From contig NZ_LNYR01000043.1 in NCBI RefSeq assembly GCF_001467955.1, positions 1-64,000 on the forward strand: a stretch of DNA of 64,000 nt. The letters run 5' to 3'. The DNA comes from Legionella quateirensis. Its GTDB lineage: Bacteria > Pseudomonadota > Gammaproteobacteria > Legionellales > Legionellaceae. Below the pieces are notes generated by a model. The model made no database searches. It saw only the letters and a list, made by a program, of their open reading frames with translations, and had not been told where the DNA came from. Below are positions 16,957 through 25,971 of this stretch, in pieces. The translations under genes and the position numbers were made by a program. Each line of letters opens with the position of its first letter. The stretch's first letter is position 1.

Positions 16957-18381
16957 ATGAAGAAATTTTTTGCCTCAAGTGCATTCATCTGTTTTTTGAC
17001 GCTGATGTGTCACTCAGCAGATGCAGGATCTCTTGGAATAAACAATGCCGATCTCCTAGACAGCATTCTTGTACGTTTTGCAAATACTGCATCAGGGTGG
17101 GGAAAGCGACTGGTTGAATTGGGCACCTGGTTATTTTGGGGATTAACCTTAATCAGTATGGTATGGACTTACGGGTTAATGGCTTTAAAAAAAGCGGATA
17201 TTGGCGAATTTCTTGCTGAAACCGTACGCTTTTTTGCAACCACGGGTTTTTTCTTGTGGATTCTAAGAAATGGTCCTGCGATTGCAACGGCCATTATGGA
17301 TTCGTGTCGAATGATGGCATCACAAGCCTCTGGACTTAATAAAGTGGTCTCCCCTTCAGGAATTATTGACATAGGTTTTGATATTGCATCCAAGGTAGTT
17401 GATAAATCATCCATTTGGTCTCCCGCCACATCCACTGTGGGCTTATTAATTGCCACCGTGATTCTTATCGTGCTGGCCTTAGTCAGTATCAATTTATTAA
17501 TCATCCTGATTACCGGATGGATTCTGGCCTATGGCGGGGTGTTTTTATTAGGTTTTGGTGGTGGTCGTTGGACTCAGGACATTGCGATTAGTTATTACAA
17601 GATGGTTTTAGGCGTAGGTGTAGAGATGTTTGCCATGGTTCTTTTAGTCGGAATTGGCAAGTCCTTTATCGATCAATATTACGCTGCCATGGGTAATGAC
17701 ATGGCCTTTAAAGAACTGCTGGTGATGTTAGTCGTGGCCATCATTCTCTTACTTCTTATGGATAAAATCCCGTCTAAATTAGCCGCCATTGTAAGCGGTG
17801 GAGGAGGCGGTGGCGGCGGTATGGGTGGGTTTGGGCTTGGGGCTGCACTTGGTGCTGCTGGTATGGCCGGAGCCATGGCGTCCGGTGCTGCAGCTTCGGC
17901 AATGGGTGCGGCTACAAGCGCTGCAGGAGGAGGATCTGCCCTAAAAGCAGCGTTTCAAGCCGCTCAAAGCACTATGGCAGACAGTTCATCAGGAGGCGGT
18001 AGTTCCTCAGGACTTTCAGGTGGGAGCCTGGCAAGCGCCATGGGAGGTGCCAGTCGAATGGCAGCGCTTATGGGATCTCAATTAGCATCAGGGGCAGCTC
18101 AAACGGTCAAAGATAAATTCGATTCCATGAAAGAGTCCGCTTGCGCCCGGATTTCTGAAACCTTTGGTGGACAGGTCGCACAATCCATCAATGACATGAA
18201 CGATAGCGGCTCAGGTGGAGAGAGCACGGTTCAAATGACAAAAGATGCCAGTAATGACAGCGCTCCTGATTTTAGTGGCGACAGTCTAGGTGCAGGTAAC
18301 GTGGTGAGCATAGCCAGTCAGAATGAAGAAGTAGCTCATTTTGTCAATCAATCTCCACGTATTGATGCGGGGGATGAATGA
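16957..18381 (+). CDS. trbL: TrbL, VirB6-family polytopic membrane protein
   Basis: This 474-residue inner-membrane protein starts at the ATG at 16957, after the trbK-like stop; an earlier in-frame ATG lies inside trbK. A signal-like N-terminus is followed by about six membrane helices up to residue 280. A Gly-, Ala- and Ser-rich C-terminal tail follows, with a run of glycines near 284-292, typical of TrbL. Its stop overlaps the next start as ATGA. Confidence 0.9.
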   Translation: MKKFFASSAFICFLTLMCHSADAGSLGINNADLLDSILVRFANTASGWGKRLVELGTWLFWGLTLISMVWTYGLMALKKADIGEFLAETVRFFATTGFFLWILRNGPAIATAIMDSCRMMASQASGLNKVVSPSGIIDIGFDIASKVVDKSSIWSPATSTVGLLIATVILIVLALVSINLLIILITGWILAYGGVFLLGFGGGRWTQDIAISYYKMVLGVGVEMFAMVLLVGIGKSFIDQYYAAMGNDMAFKELLVMLVVAIILLLLMDKIPSKLAAIVSGGGGGGGGMGGFGLGAALGAAGMAGAMASGAAASAMGAATSAAGGGSALKAAFQAAQSTMADSSSGGGSSSGLSGGSLASAMGGASRMAALMGSQLASGAAQTVKDKFDSMKESACARISETFGGQVAQSINDMNDSGSGGESTVQMTKDASNDSAPDFSGDSLGAGNVVSIASQNEEVAHFVNQSPRIDAGDE

Positions 18382-18977
18382 TAGCGATTGATTTACCTCC
18401 ACAGATTGAAGAGCGCGTGGTGTGCTCCATTATGGCTGCCGTGAAATATGAAGTGCCTGCGAACATCGTTCTGGCTGTTGCTGAAAAAGAAGGGGGAACA
18501 CCGAAACAGTGGGTTAAAAACAGCAATGGGACCTTTGATGTCGGCTCCATGCAATTTAATACCACCTACCTTAAAGATTTAAAAAAGTACGGCATTACCG
18601 CGGACGACGTAGCACAACCAGGCTGTTATTCCTTTGATTTAGCCGCTTGGCGCTTGCGTGGGCATTTGCGTCATGACTCTCAAGACTTATGGACCCGGGC
18701 TGCCAACTATCATTCCAGAACCCCTAAATACAACCAGATTTATAGGGAAGATTTAATTAAAAAAGCAGCCAAATGGGGGCAATGGTTAGAGGTGCGTTTT
18801 CCAACCTATGGCGTGACCCAACCGGGTAGTGCACCACTACGAGCCATTCATACCAGCATAGCGGTACCGCAACCGCTGAATAAACCAACTAAAAGTGAGA
18901 CGGTTTACGTCAATCGTAACGCACTAAAGGCATTAGATGCCTTTTATACATCAAACCCGATGCGAGGTTTTTCATGA
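18378..18977 (+). CDS. trbN: Lytic transglycosylase, TrbN-like
   Basis: This 199-residue protein has the SLT fold signature: the catalytic Glu in VAEKEGGTPKQW (residues 36-38) and FDVGSMQFNTTYLKDL further on. RAANYHSRTPKYNQIYREDL follows. No clear signal peptide is visible, as in several TrbN or VirB1 homologues. It opens peptidoglycan for the secretion channel. It lies between trbL and traG with ATGA overlaps on both sides. The TrbN name rests on position and fold. Confidence 0.85.
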   Translation: MIAIDLPPQIEERVVCSIMAAVKYEVPANIVLAVAEKEGGTPKQWVKNSNGTFDVGSMQFNTTYLKDLKKYGITADDVAQPGCYSFDLAAWRLRGHLRHDSQDLWTRAANYHSRTPKYNQIYREDLIKKAAKWGQWLEVRFPTYGVTQPGSAPLRAIHTSIAVPQPLNKPTKSETVYVNRNALKALDAFYTSNPMRGFS

Positions 18978-20905
18978 GACAACACAGCCAGTATAAAAGT
19001 GGTCCAGAAGGTAGGAATCACCAAGCACGACACAGCAAATCAATACCCTTATTAGCAATCGCCTCCCTTGCGACTGGCCTTCAAGCTGCCACTCAATACC
19101 TTGCTTATCTTTTTGATTATCAAGACGCTTTAGGTGCTTCATGGAACCATGTCTATCTACCCTGGTCAATTGTTACCTGGTGGCAACAAGGATATGTACT
19201 TTATCCCCAGCAGTTTACCACCGCAGGAAGTCTGGGTGCCATGCTCACAGCGGTTGGCTTAATAGGGTGTGCCATGTTGAAGCGGGTGGCGCAAAACTCA
19301 TCAACAACCAATGCACATTTGCATGGCTCAGCCCGGTGGGCCAATCGAAAAGACATTATTGAATCAGGTCTTTTAGGTACCGAGGAAGGGGTTTATGTAG
19401 GAGCCTGGGAAGATAAAAACGGCCAGCTCCACTATTTACGCCATAATGGACCTGAGCACATTTTGACTTATGCCCCGACTCGCTCAGGAAAAGGACTGGG
19501 GTTAGTTTTGCCTACTTTACTGTCCTGGCCTCACAGCGCACTCATTACCGATTTAAAAGGGGAGCTTTGGGCGATGACCGCAGGATGGCGAAAAAATCAC
19601 GCGAATAATAAAGTCATTCGCTTTGAGCCAGCTTCTTTAAAGGGTTCTGCCCGCTGGAATCCTCTGGATGAAATTCGAATTGGGACAGAATATGAAGTGG
19701 GTGATGTCCAAAATTTAGCAACGTTGATTGTTGATCCTGATGGCAAAGGCCTTGAGTCTCATTGGCAAAAAACCTCTCAAGCCTTATTAGTTGGTCTCAT
19801 TCTTCATGCCTTATACAAACTAAAAAATGAGGCAATTCCTGCACATTTCCCAAACATCGACCGCATGTTGGCGGATACCCATCTCAGCGTTTCAGATTTA
19901 TTGAAAGAAATGACGCAATATCCCCATCAAAATAACGTCACTCACCCAGTCATTCATGCAGCCGCTAGAGACATGATTGACCGGCCCGAAGAAGAAGCCG
20001 GCTCAGTATTATCCACCTTAAAATCCTATTTGTCACTTTATCGCGATCCGGTTGTTGCACGAAATGTTAGCGCATCTGATTTTAGCATCAAAGACTTAAT
20101 GAACCATGACCAACCTGTAAGCCTTTATATTGTCACCCAACCAAACGATAAGGCACGTTTGCAGCCGCTAGTTCGCGTACTCATCAATATGAGCGTACGT
20201 TTACTGGCAGATAAAATGGAGTTTGAGCGCTTCCTTCCTGAAACCTCATTCTGGCAACGATTTTTAGTGCGCTGTACTCTGCGTCCTGAACCATCACACA
20301 CGGTGCGTACCAAAAAAACCTACAAACACCGACTCTTAGGCATGATTGATGAATTTCCAAGCCTTGGAAAACTCGATATTCTGCAAGAGTCTCTTGCCTT
20401 TGTTGCAGGCTACGGCATTAAATTTTATCTGATTTGCCAGGACATTAATCAACTCAAAAGCCGTGAGAGGGGTTATGGTCCTGATGAAACCATTACCTCT
20501 AACTGTCACATTCAAAATGCATTTCCTCCTAACCGCCTTGAAACTGCTGAGCATCTATCAAAACTCACGGGACTTACAACCGTGATTAAAGAGCAAATCA
20601 CCACCAGCGGCCGACGTGCGGGACTTATGTTAAGTCAAGTATCACGCACTATTGCCGAAGTACAACGTCCATTATTAACTGCCGATGAATGTTTACGCCT
20701 TCCTGGACCTAAAAAAAATTCAATGGGTCTGATTGAGCAGGCGGGGGACATGGTGGTTTATATGGCCGGATTTCCTATGATTTATGGTAAGCAGCCTTTG
20801 TACTTTAAAGATCCTGTTTTTACTGCTCGCGCAGCCCTTGCCCCTCCCGCAATAAGCGATACCTTGCGTCAGAGTCTTAGTACAAATGAGGAAATTCATT
20901 TATGA
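18974..20905 (+). CDS. traG: TraG, VirD4-family coupling protein
   Basis: This 643-residue inner-membrane ATPase connects the TraI-DNA complex to the Trb channel. Two membrane helices lie near the N-terminus (about 18-45 and 70-95). Walker A is in APTRSGKGLG near residue 168 and Walker B in LLGMIDEFPSLGKLD near 457. KGELWAMTAGWR and SVLSTLKSYLSLYRDPVVARN are family landmarks. ATGA overlaps join it to trbN and traF. Confidence 0.94.
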   Translation: MRQHSQYKSGPEGRNHQARHSKSIPLLAIASLATGLQAATQYLAYLFDYQDALGASWNHVYLPWSIVTWWQQGYVLYPQQFTTAGSLGAMLTAVGLIGCAMLKRVAQNSSTTNAHLHGSARWANRKDIIESGLLGTEEGVYVGAWEDKNGQLHYLRHNGPEHILTYAPTRSGKGLGLVLPTLLSWPHSALITDLKGELWAMTAGWRKNHANNKVIRFEPASLKGSARWNPLDEIRIGTEYEVGDVQNLATLIVDPDGKGLESHWQKTSQALLVGLILHALYKLKNEAIPAHFPNIDRMLADTHLSVSDLLKEMTQYPHQNNVTHPVIHAAARDMIDRPEEEAGSVLSTLKSYLSLYRDPVVARNVSASDFSIKDLMNHDQPVSLYIVTQPNDKARLQPLVRVLINMSVRLLADKMEFERFLPETSFWQRFLVRCTLRPEPSHTVRTKKTYKHRLLGMIDEFPSLGKLDILQESLAFVAGYGIKFYLICQDINQLKSRERGYGPDETITSNCHIQNAFPPNRLETAEHLSKLTGLTTVIKEQITTSGRRAGLMLSQVSRTIAEVQRPLLTADECLRLPGPKKNSMGLIEQAGDMVVYMAGFPMIYGKQPLYFKDPVFTARAALAPPAISDTLRQSLSTNEEIHL

Positions 20906-21450
20906 AACGACTGGCAAAAAAAGCAAGCATGATGGTGGCCATCGCAAGCTTAAGCTTCATTTTTTTAACTGGACTTCTCACTATCAGTGGCGCTCGGTTT
21001 AATACCTCCAGAAGTATTCCACTAGGGCTTTATTGGATAACCAAACACCCCATTCAAAAAGGAGAGTACGTTCTATTTTGTCCACCACAAAAAACCATCT
21101 TCCAAAAAGCATTAAAACGGGGATATATCCATTCTGGTTTTTGTTCTGGTGGCTTTGGTTACATGATGAAACGTGTTCTAGCTTCGCACAATGATGTCGT
21201 ATCCATCAATCCATGGGGTGTCTGGGTAAACAATCGGTTCGTAGAACATAGTGTTCCGTATCCAACAGATGAGCAGGGGCGGCCATTGCCCGAACTGACT
21301 CTTCGCCAATACCCATTAAAGAATTCTGAATTACTGCTGATGACCGACCAAAACGATCTGTCCTTTGATGCGCGGTATTTTGGCCTCATAAAGCGTTCTC
21401 AGGTTAAGGCGGTTATTAAGCCCATCCTCACTTGGGGATCTACTTCTTAA
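20902..21450 (+). CDS. traF: TraF, S26-family pilin-processing peptidase
   Basis: This 182-residue protein has an N-terminal membrane anchor (about 10-30). The S26 signal-peptidase signature SIPLGLYW carries the catalytic Ser and MMKRVLA the Lys. NDLSFDARYFG resembles box E. In RP4, TraF cyclises the TrbC pilin. The gene overlaps traG by ATGA, as in RP4 where traF follows traG. Confidence 0.9.
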   Translation: MKRLAKKASMMVAIASLSFIFLTGLLTISGARFNTSRSIPLGLYWITKHPIQKGEYVLFCPPQKTIFQKALKRGYIHSGFCSGGFGYMMKRVLASHNDVVSINPWGVWVNNRFVEHSVPYPTDEQGRPLPELTLRQYPLKNSELLLMTDQNDLSFDARYFGLIKRSQVKAVIKPILTWGSTS

Positions 21451-21463
21451 AAAGGAACAAACC

Positions 21464-23503
21464 ATGCGTTTATTTATTGCAGAAAAACCATCCGTGGCTA
21501 GTGCTCTAGCCCAAGAGCTTGGAGTAACGGGTAAAGGGGAGGGCTATATTGAATGTGGCACTGATAAAATCACCTGGTGTTTTGGCCACATGCTGGAATT
21601 AGCTGAGCCTGATGAGTACACCGCCAATGACGTTCCAAGGCATCCTAAAACCGATAAAAAAATATGGCGAGTTGATGAGCTGCCCATCATCCCAGCAACC
21701 TGGATTATAAAACCCAAAGATGAGGCAAAAAAACAACTTAAAATCATTGGGCAATTGCTCAAAGAGGCACAGCTCATTGTTAATGCTGGAGACTCCGACA
21801 GGGAAGGGCAGCTCTTGATTGATGAAATCTTAGAATACTTCAATAACCAAAAGCCTGTAGTTCGTTTTTGGGTGTCTGCTCATGATTCCATCTCATTGCA
21901 ACGCGGATTCGCGTCCATGAAAGACAATGCACACTATAAAGGATTAAGTCTGGCCGCACTCAGTCGAAGCCGTGCGGATTGGTTAATTGGCATGAATTTA
22001 AGTCGTGCTTATACCTTAAGTGCTCAGCGTGGCGGGTGTAATACTTTACTGACGGTGGGACGCGTACAAACACCGACCCTGGCCTTGGTTGTTGCCAGGG
22101 ACCGAGAAATTGAGGCCTTTAAATCAAAGGATTATCATACCATCAAGGCTGCGTTCCAGGTTGAAAACCATGCCTTTTTAGCGACCTTTCATGCAGATGA
22201 ACATCAGCAAGGTTTAGATTCTGAAGGTCGTTTGATTGATCCTGATATTGCCAATCAAATCCTTAGTCAAGTGACAGGCTACTCGGGATTAATTACCCAA
22301 TACACCAAAGAACCAAAGAAGAAAAACCATCCCCGCGCTTACTCTCTATCCGATATTACCCTAAGTGCCTCCCAAAAATGGGGCTATACAGCTTCTGAAG
22401 TACTTGATGCCTGCCAATCCTTATATGAGACGCACAAACTCACAAGCTACCCCAGAACCGATTGTGGGTTTTTACCCGAATCCCAACTCAATGATGCACC
22501 AAAGGTTTTAGAGGCTCTAAAACAGGTTAATCCTGAGTTGACTGCACTTATTGAACGGTGTGATACGTCCATTAAATCAAACACCTGGGATGACAGCAAA
22601 GTAGGGGCGCATTATGGAATTATCCCAACTCAGCATCTAGGCAACAGCACCAGATTAAATGAAAAAGAACGAGTTGTTTATGATTTAATTGTCCGCGCCT
22701 ATCTTGCCCAATTCTACCCCTTACATGAATACCTGAGCACCACAGTTCACATTGAAGTGAATGGTATGACCTTTAAAACCTCTGGAACAACCATTATTCA
22801 TAACGGCTGGCGTGATGTATATGCCGTTGTAGATGAAGAAGAAACCGTCGGGACTAATGAACAGCAAAACCTGCCTGCAATGAGGGTAAATGAGGCTGTG
22901 ACATGCTTAAAAGCCACCCGAATCGATGCCAAAACCAAGCCACCAGGTCGATTCACTGAAGGGACCCTGCAACGAGCGATGGAAAACATCCATAGATATA
23001 TCGTAGGAGAAGAACATAAAAAAATGCTCAAAGAGGGTGATGGAATTGGCACATCAGCAACTCGTGCATCCATTATTTCAGAATTAAAACGTCGTGATTT
23101 TTTGGAAACAAAAGGACGAACTATTCTCAGTACTTCATTAGGAAAAAGCATCATTGATGCACTTCCCGAAGTGGTCAAAAGCCCAATTCTAACTGCCATT
23201 AATGAGCGTATTTTAAAAGACATGGAAGAGGATGAAACCCTTTCTATGGGATTCATTGAACGGCAAACCCAGTTTGTAAAGGAATGGGTAAAAAAAGCGA
23301 ATGGTAAAGCCATTCACATATCAGGAGCTAAAAACGCGCTGACCATTTCCCATCATTACAGCTGCTCAGTGTGTGGCAAAGGACTTGTTCGACGACCTGG
23401 GAAAAAAGGATTTTGGTGGTCCTGTAGCGCTTATCCGCAATGCAAAGAGAGCTATCCCGATGCAAAAGGAAAACCCGCTTATACCCCTAAAAAATCAATA
23501 TAA
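21464..23503 (+). CDS. topB: DNA topoisomerase III, TraE/TopB type
   Basis: This is a 679-residue type IA topoisomerase. The Toprim domain begins RLFIAEKPSVASALAQ and holds AGDSDREGQ. The catalytic Tyr lies in LTSYPRTDCGF. Further landmarks are KPPGRFTEGTLQRAME and GIGTSATRA. A C-terminal zinc ribbon has CSVCGKG and CSAYPQC. RP4 TraE is the equivalent, between traF and traD. RBS AAAAGGAAC precedes the ATG. Confidence 0.93.
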   Translation: MRLFIAEKPSVASALAQELGVTGKGEGYIECGTDKITWCFGHMLELAEPDEYTANDVPRHPKTDKKIWRVDELPIIPATWIIKPKDEAKKQLKIIGQLLKEAQLIVNAGDSDREGQLLIDEILEYFNNQKPVVRFWVSAHDSISLQRGFASMKDNAHYKGLSLAALSRSRADWLIGMNLSRAYTLSAQRGGCNTLLTVGRVQTPTLALVVARDREIEAFKSKDYHTIKAAFQVENHAFLATFHADEHQQGLDSEGRLIDPDIANQILSQVTGYSGLITQYTKEPKKKNHPRAYSLSDITLSASQKWGYTASEVLDACQSLYETHKLTSYPRTDCGFLPESQLNDAPKVLEALKQVNPELTALIERCDTSIKSNTWDDSKVGAHYGIIPTQHLGNSTRLNEKERVVYDLIVRAYLAQFYPLHEYLSTTVHIEVNGMTFKTSGTTIIHNGWRDVYAVVDEEETVGTNEQQNLPAMRVNEAVTCLKATRIDAKTKPPGRFTEGTLQRAMENIHRYIVGEEHKKMLKEGDGIGTSATRASIISELKRRDFLETKGRTILSTSLGKSIIDALPEVVKSPILTAINERILKDMEEDETLSMGFIERQTQFVKEWVKKANGKAIHISGAKNALTISHHYSCSVCGKGLVRRPGKKGFWWSCSAYPQCKESYPDAKGKPAYTPKKSI

Positions 23504-23519
23504 ACAAGAGGAACACTTC

Positions 23520-24236
23520 ATGAAAAAACACTTATTTCTTTTAAATATTTGGTTTGGTTTATTGGCTTACAGCACTGTTGCCACATCAAGTCCTGCTTCC
23601 ACAGAATATGTGAACAGCAAAATTAAAGAAGCTGTTGATACGATTCTCATCCAAGTGGCTAAGGAAAGCCAAAAAACGGAGTCTAAAATCAATGCGATTC
23701 CAGTGGTCACGCTCCACGAGGTAGGGGAGTCCTATCAAGGGGGGATTGTTTTTTGGGTTGATGAAACCCGACAACACGGGCTAATCGTTGCCAAAATCGA
23801 TGCAAATCAAGGTGTCGGTATGTCATGGCAAAATGGAGAAAGTGGCGACAAAACAACGAATGCTCTTGGCAACGGAGTTTATGCAGGTCTATCCAACACC
23901 CACTTAATCGTGAGTCAACAAACCATTGACGATCAGGAAGGGCGTTTTGCAGCATTGATCGCTCAAAGTTTTTCTGTCCTATCCGATGGGGTTTCTGCGT
24001 GCACTGAGAATGAATTATGTTATGGCAACTGGTATTTGCCCTCATTAAACGAATTACATCTTCTAAGAGCCAATCTTTATGACAAAGGGCTTGGAAATTT
24101 TTCACCCAATCTTTATTGGTCCTCAACGGAAGCAAGCGTCAACCAATCGTTCGCTTTAGATTGGATCACTGGTGAATCAAGTTCTCTTGATAAATCAAGT
24201 ACTGAGCCTAAGGTTCGCCCCATTCATTCTTTTTAA
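23520..24236 (+). CDS. Exported DUF1566 protein, copy 1
   Basis: This 238-residue secreted protein starts at the ATG at 23520 (GAGGAAC upstream). An earlier in-frame start lies inside topB. A signal peptide (to about 23) is followed by a short helix and then a DUF1566 domain: GGIVFWVDE, HGLIVAK, CYGNWYLPSLNEL and YWSSTEAS. The same domain forms the C-terminus of the Legionella collagen-like adhesin Lcl. No collagen repeats are present here. A tandem paralogue follows 16 bases later. A surface role in recipient contact or aggregation is inference. Confidence 0.78.
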   Translation: MKKHLFLLNIWFGLLAYSTVATSSPASTEYVNSKIKEAVDTILIQVAKESQKTESKINAIPVVTLHEVGESYQGGIVFWVDETRQHGLIVAKIDANQGVGMSWQNGESGDKTTNALGNGVYAGLSNTHLIVSQQTIDDQEGRFAALIAQSFSVLSDGVSACTENELCYGNWYLPSLNELHLLRANLYDKGLGNFSPNLYWSSTEASVNQSFALDWITGESSSLDKSSTEPKVRPIHSF

Positions 24237-24252
24237 TTTTAATGAGGAAATC

Positions 24253-24993
24253 ATGAACAAATCAATTCTTACCATAATGTTATTAACCAGTCTAAATGCC
24301 CATGCCAGTCACACCGGACTTTGGCGAGCAATAGGTGCATTAGGCGGGCAAATATCGGCCCTTCAAGCTCAAGTCAACCAGCTTCCACAACCCATTCATT
24401 ATCAGGCAGGTCCAGGAATTGAAATTCAAGGTGCTGTAATCACTGCCAAATTATCCAATCAGCACCATATTGGCGAAGAATATCGCGGCGGTATTGTTTT
24501 TTATGTCGATGAAACAGGCCAACACGGATTGATTGCCAGCAAAAGAGATGTTCTAAGCGATGGAGTGCAATGGCGAAATGGGCCCTCAGGAAACAAAGTA
24601 ACCAATGCACGAGCAGATGGAATAGGCGCTGGAGAAACCAATACACGAGTCATTATTGCAGAGCAAACGATTGATAATCAAAAAGGAACGTTTGCAGCCC
24701 TAAAAGCCGTATCCTTTCAAGTTCTAAGTAATGGAATAACGCCCTGCCAGACCCCAATTGCCAATGACAGCATGTGCTATGGCGGATGGTATTTGCCAGG
24801 TGCTTTTGAATTACAACTCATGCACACCCATTTACAAGAAGCCAACCTGTCCTCCTTTGCGCCAGACCTATATTGGAGTTCAACAGAAGCAAGTGCGTCC
24901 AAAGCCTGGCTCATTAATTTTTCGACCGGAGAATTGGTTGCCAGTGACAAATCCAACACGAATGCTCGGGTTCGCGCTATATCCCATTTTTAA
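24253..24993 (+). CDS. Exported DUF1566 protein, copy 2
   Basis: This 246-residue paralogue of the preceding gene starts at the ATG at 24253 (TGAGGAAATC upstream). It has a signal peptide (to about 18, NAHAS), a short coiled region IGALGGQISALQAQVNQL, and then the DUF1566 domain with GGIVFYVDETGQHGLIASK, CYGGWYLPGAFEL and YWSSTEASASKAW. The predicted coiled coil suggests oligomerisation, as in trimeric Lcl. The copies are clearly divergent, so the duplication is not recent. Confidence 0.78.
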   Translation: MNKSILTIMLLTSLNAHASHTGLWRAIGALGGQISALQAQVNQLPQPIHYQAGPGIEIQGAVITAKLSNQHHIGEEYRGGIVFYVDETGQHGLIASKRDVLSDGVQWRNGPSGNKVTNARADGIGAGETNTRVIIAEQTIDNQKGTFAALKAVSFQVLSNGITPCQTPIANDSMCYGGWYLPGAFELQLMHTHLQEANLSSFAPDLYWSSTEASASKAWLINFSTGELVASDKSNTNARVRAISHF

Positions 24994-25019
24994 TAAATGA
25001 AACTAAAAAGGATTAAAAA

Positions 25020-25649
25020 ATGAAAAAAATACATCTGTTGTTTGCCTTGTTGTGTGTTTATCTGCATCCATCCTATGCGTGTTCAGATTGTGACATGCCC
25101 TTAAGTTGGGGGTTTTCTGGTAGCTTGGGCCTCACTCATTATGATTCTGTATATAACAATGATGGACAAAGCGTCATGGGAAGATTGAGCTTGAATACCC
25201 AATACAATCTGTCTAGTTTTTTTGCTCTTGGAATAGACGCAGGAATACAAAATGGCAATACCATGCGTTTGGATATTCCTCAATCAACCCTGGATGAATT
25301 AGGAGGCGAGCCAGTCAGCATCCTTGTTAAACCGATGATAGATATTCTGGTAACAGCACAAATTACTCCTTTTGAAGACGAGCGAATATTTGGTTTTCTC
25401 AAAGGAGGAGTGGCCTATCGACAAGCTCAAGTCGATAGAAATGAAGTCAATGATTTATCTCAAATCAGTCCAGAGCTTCAAGCAGGAATAGGCTATAAAT
25501 TAAACGACAATTTAACCCTACATATAGAGTATCAACAGGTATTTGGAGGCAATCCCGACTATCAGGTGGATTCTTTAACCGAAACGGCGCGTATCACTAA
25601 TATTCCTACTCAACAAGCAGTATTACTTGGACTTTCAATCCTTATTTAA
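25020..25649 (+). CDS. Outer-membrane beta-barrel protein
   Basis: This 209-residue protein has a signal peptide (to about 20, HPSYAC). It then shows alternating amphipathic strands (WGFSGSLGLTHYD, VMGRLSLNTQYNLS, FFALGIDAGIQNG, ISPELQAGIGYKL, LTLHIEYQQVFGG) typical of an eight-stranded OmpA/OmpX-size barrel ending LLGLSILI. A CSDC motif follows the signal peptide. It lies in the same operon as the two DUF1566 proteins and may anchor or accompany them (inference). Confidence 0.7.
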   Translation: MKKIHLLFALLCVYLHPSYACSDCDMPLSWGFSGSLGLTHYDSVYNNDGQSVMGRLSLNTQYNLSSFFALGIDAGIQNGNTMRLDIPQSTLDELGGEPVSILVKPMIDILVTAQITPFEDERIFGFLKGGVAYRQAQVDRNEVNDLSQISPELQAGIGYKLNDNLTLHIEYQQVFGGNPDYQVDSLTETARITNIPTQQAVLLGLSILI

Positions 25650-25713
25650 TCCGTAAAAATGAATTAGAGCGTTTCAAAACTAGCGGCAAATTACTAATCA
25701 AAGGAGTTAACTC

Positions 25714-25971
25714 ATGAACCCGAAAACCCAAACACCAAATGACCGTCATTTAAACGTGAAAGCCAATGAAACTCAAGTGTTGTCTGAAAAACTGCTTGAT
25801 GCACTCACCCCAGGGCTGCAAGTGGAATTTGATCCTGATGAAGCGATGAAAGCTGGCGCCTTCATTGAGGACGCATTAACTGAAGCGGATGCCAAAGACA
25901 GCTGTTTTGATGAAATGGATATCTTCAATGCAGGTACTAAAGACATAAACATTATCGGGAAGGATCAATAA
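25714..25971 (+). CDS. TraD-like small protein upstream of traC
   Basis: This 85-residue acidic protein has the core [19 protein letters not shown] and [13 protein letters not shown]. It sits between topB (traE) and traC and overlaps traC by one base (TAATG). In RP4, traD occupies this position between traE and traC and has no known essential function. The identification rests on position and general look. AAAGGAG precedes the ATG. Confidence 0.55.
   Translation: MNPKTQTPNDRHLNVKANETQVLSEKLLDALTPGLQVEFDPDEAMKAGAFIEDALTEADAKDSCFDEMDIFNAGTKDINIIGKDQ

Noticed and set aside
17799-17826. Run of GG(T/C/A) triplets that looks like a microsatellite
   Set aside because: It encodes the Gly-rich tail typical of TrbL proteins.
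23373-23519. Earlier start for the first DUF1566 protein inside topB
   Set aside because: It would place 49 residues before a perfect signal peptide; the ATG at 23520 has its own ribosome-binding site.
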